NCBI GenBank assembly: GCA_002313895.1
Contig: DCAW01000111.1
Location: 1-6,765, forward strand
Direction: 5' to 3'
Source: Dehalococcoidia bacterium UBA1123
GTDB taxonomy: Bacteria > Chloroflexota > Dehalococcoidia > Lucifugimonadales > UBA1123
Length of the DNA stretch: 6,765 nucleotides
Positions 5,279-6,765 of this stretch are shown in pieces (the stretch's first letter is position 1; each line of letters starts with the position of its first letter). The position numbers were made by a program, and so were the translations under genes. The notes below the pieces were generated by a model that was not told where the DNA came from, did not search any database, and saw only the letters and a list, made by a program, of their open reading frames with translations.

Positions 5279-6508
5279 ATTTTTGATGCCTGGGCCGCGC
5301 ACCGCGACTTCAGGTTTCTTTGGGTTGGAAATTTCTGCGCGAACAACGCTCAGTGGCTTCAACTTCTCACATTGGGCTGGCTTGTGACTCACCTGACCGA
5401 AGGTTCGTCTAATTCGGCCTTGCTGGTGGTCTCAATTGGAGGCATCAATACGCTGCCTGGCCTTCTAGTGGGGCCCTGGGGTGGGGTGCTAGGGGACCGT
5501 GTTGACCGGCGCAAATTGGTAATGTCAATTCAAGGGTTCATGGCGGTGTTCGCCTTTGGGTTCGCGCTGTTGGTTCTGGCAGATGTTGTCCGAGTGTGGC
5601 ACGTATATGTGTACGCGGTCATCAGCGGAGCTTGCCTGTCGGTGACTCAACCAATGCGCCAAACGCTGATTGCCAACACCGTTGCACGGGAAGCGATCCC
5701 CAACGCATACGCCACAAACACTTTGACCATTCCCGGGACGCGCATGATCGGCCCGTTCGTGGGGGGTATCCTTGTTGCAACGTTGGGATTTTTCTGGAAC
5801 TTTGCAATTGAGTCACTGTTGTACGTGGCGATGATCGCGGCGTACTGGCCTATGAAGACCCCGTTCACAACTGGAAGGCTCCCAGCGACGGGTGACGGGT
5901 TGCGAGGGGTTGTCTCCGATCTTGCAGAGGGGTTTCGATATGTCTGGTCAGGGAACAGGGCGCTTCTTTACCTGATAATGTTGACAATAGTGCCCAACAC
6001 CGTGTTGCAACCGGTGATGTTCCTGTTGCCGGTGTTCACGACTGAGGTATTAGGACGCGGAGCGGACGTAGGCGGATATATGCTGGCGATCAACGGATTC
6101 GGCGGATTTGTGATGGCGTTGATGATTGCGTCTTTTGGATTTGTGTTTCGTCGAGGCATAGTCTGTCTGGCGACCGCGGTGATCAGTTCTGTGATCGCGT
6201 TGGTTTTCGCTCAGTCGGTATGGCTGCCCATGGCCCTGGTCGTGATCGCGATGTTCGCCGGGAGCCAGACAACAATTCGGACAGCGAATGGCTCGTTAGT
6301 CCAGTCGCTCGCTCCTGACGAGCTGAGGGCTAGGGTCACGAGCATTCAGCGTTACGGACAGGGTTTTGTGGTGGGGTCAAGCGTATTAGTGGGGTGGCTT
6401 GCAGGCGTGTTCGGAATTCGAATCGTGATCACGGCGTTGGGAATCGTGGGACTGGCAATCTCGGTGCCGTTCGCGATCTGGTCACGACAGATACGCGAGT
6501 TGGATTGA
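5279..6508 (+). CDS. MFS transporter, drug/siderophore exporter (DHA3/EntS-like); start uncertain
   Basis: This is an inner-membrane major facilitator protein, probably a proton-driven exporter of unknown substrate. From 5279 it has 409 residues, normal for the family. FDAWAAHRDFRFLWVGNF (2-19) leads into helix 1, motif A is GGVLGDRVDRRKL (67-79 by this numbering), and the DHA3-type segments PMRQTLIANTVARE (125-138) and GPFVGGILVATLGF (158-171) follow. A hydrophilic loop lies near 190-225 between the two halves, and SLAPDELRARVTSI (343-356) is in the second half. The first TTG (5372) falls inside helix 1 and would cut it, yet no ATG, GTG or TTG exists in frame back to the stop at 5147. I place the start at ATT 5279, five bases after GAGGG; a CTG at 5246 or a lost base near 5292 are alternatives. 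A weak plus-strand TATAGT lies at 5191-5196. It is divergent from the NYN gene. Confidence 0.85.
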   Translation: MFDAWAAHRDFRFLWVGNFCANNAQWLQLLTLGWLVTHLTEGSSNSALLVVSIGGINTLPGLLVGPWGGVLGDRVDRRKLVMSIQGFMAVFAFGFALLVLADVVRVWHVYVYAVISGACLSVTQPMRQTLIANTVAREAIPNAYATNTLTIPGTRMIGPFVGGILVATLGFFWNFAIESLLYVAMIAAYWPMKTPFTTGRLPATGDGLRGVVSDLAEGFRYVWSGNRALLYLIMLTIVPNTVLQPVMFLLPVFTTEVLGRGADVGGYMLAINGFGGFVMALMIASFGFVFRRGIVCLATAVISSVIALVFAQSVWLPMALVVIAMFAGSQTTIRTANGSLVQSLAPDELRARVTSIQRYGQGFVVGSSVLVGWLAGVFGIRIVITALGIVGLAISVPFAIWSRQIRELD

Positions 6509-6538
6509 ATTCGGGCGGTGGTGTTTGATTACAGGACT

Positions 6539-6599
6539 TGAATCGGCGAGTATGGGATCTGCGACCTGGGTCGTGAACGGCGTGGGGTCAGCCGATTCA
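6539..6599. repeat. Nested inverted repeat after the MFS gene
   Basis: TGAATCGGC (6539-6547) and GCCGATTCA (6591-6599) are perfect 9-bp complements. Within the 43-base interval CGACC (6562-6566) and GGTCG (6569-6573) form a second stem. No T-run follows on either strand, so it is not a standard intrinsic terminator. It sits where a plus-strand gene ends and a possible minus-strand gene ends, so it may protect 3' ends or be a small structured RNA. Confidence 0.4.
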
Positions 6600-6671
6600 T
6601 GGAGGTCACCCTATCTCCTGGGCCAATCAAGGTTGTATCGCGTGCGCGTATTACTATCTCGCCTCTCGCTA

Positions 6672-6765
6672 CTATTCCAACATCGAACCCAGCGCGACAA
6701 GCGGCCTGGTAGGCGTTGGAAGTATCTCCGGATTCCCGAATTTCTCTGCGGCTCTGACCACTAGG
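6672..6765 (-). CDS. Possible C-terminal tail of a minus-strand gene (partial)
   Basis: Reading from the right edge on the minus strand gives an open frame of about 30 codons ending in TAG at 6674-6672, with the tail AAEKFGNPEILPTPTRPL followed by VALGSMLE. It reads more like natural protein than the other frames here and would converge with the MFS gene. It is too short to identify, and an open frame of this length is expected by chance. The rest of the 6509-6671 gap holds only the inverted repeat. Confidence 0.28.
   Translation of the reverse strand, partial: LVVRAAEKFGNPEILPTPTRPLVALGSMLE

Noticed and set aside
5168..5392. Minus-strand 74-codon frame over the NYN/MFS gap
   Set aside because: It overlaps the conserved MFS N-terminus and the divergent promoters and has no recognisable pattern.
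6525..6610. tRNA-like GATTCAAGTCC on the minus strand
   Set aside because: The flanking bases do not form a T-stem, and no acceptor stem or anticodon arm could be built.
6525..6764. Plus-strand 79-codon frame after the MFS gene
   Set aside because: Arg/Ser/Leu-rich composition, TTG start without ribosome site, and it spans the inverted repeat.

Overview
The window is a compact, moderately GC-rich bacterial chromosomal segment. It carries six well-supported protein genes (the cofE frame is cut by the left edge) and possibly the tail of a seventh. The combination of an F420 gamma-glutamyl ligase (CofE), a MEMO-family protein of the AmmeMemoRadiSam type with an extra N-terminal domain, and a divergent PRPP synthetase resembles what I know of Chloroflexota (Dehalococcoidia or SAR202-like). 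That taxonomic guess is inference only. No rRNA, tRNA, CRISPR array, transposase or phage gene was seen.

Layout. Positions 1-1982 hold a minus-strand pair, the MEMO-family gene followed 48 bases later by cofE, which runs off the left edge. Positions 1983-2228 are a divergent control region. It contains a consensus extended -10 (TGC-TATAAT) for prs and a terminator-like hairpin with a T-run just before the prs ribosome binding site, suggesting attenuation. prs (2229-3179) is followed by a 115-base spacer with small hairpins and then a gene of unknown function (3295-4137) with a TTG start. A NYN-domain predicted nuclease (4189-5094, minus) converges on it. The NYN gene has a promoter placed so that transcription should begin at its ATG, which implies a leaderless mRNA. 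A short palindrome lies directly upstream of that promoter.

Positions 5279-6508 encode a 12-helix-type MFS exporter on the plus strand. Its conserved N-terminal frame contains no ATG, GTG or TTG before the middle of the first membrane helix, while a well-spaced ATG with a Shine-Dalgarno sequence sits in another frame. Either an unusual start codon or a single-base loss near the start is needed to explain this. Downstream is a 9-bp perfect inverted repeat with a nested stem, then a possible C-terminal tail of a converging minus-strand gene.

How the genes fit together: prs supplies PRPP for nucleotide and cofactor synthesis, and cofE finishes coenzyme F420. The MEMO protein is a presumed metal-binding protein whose partners (an AMMECR1-type protein and a radical SAM protein) are not in the window. 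I see no convincing new multi-gene system. The most interesting points are the variant PRPP synthetase motifs, the prs leader hairpin, the leaderless NYN promoter and the MFS start anomaly.
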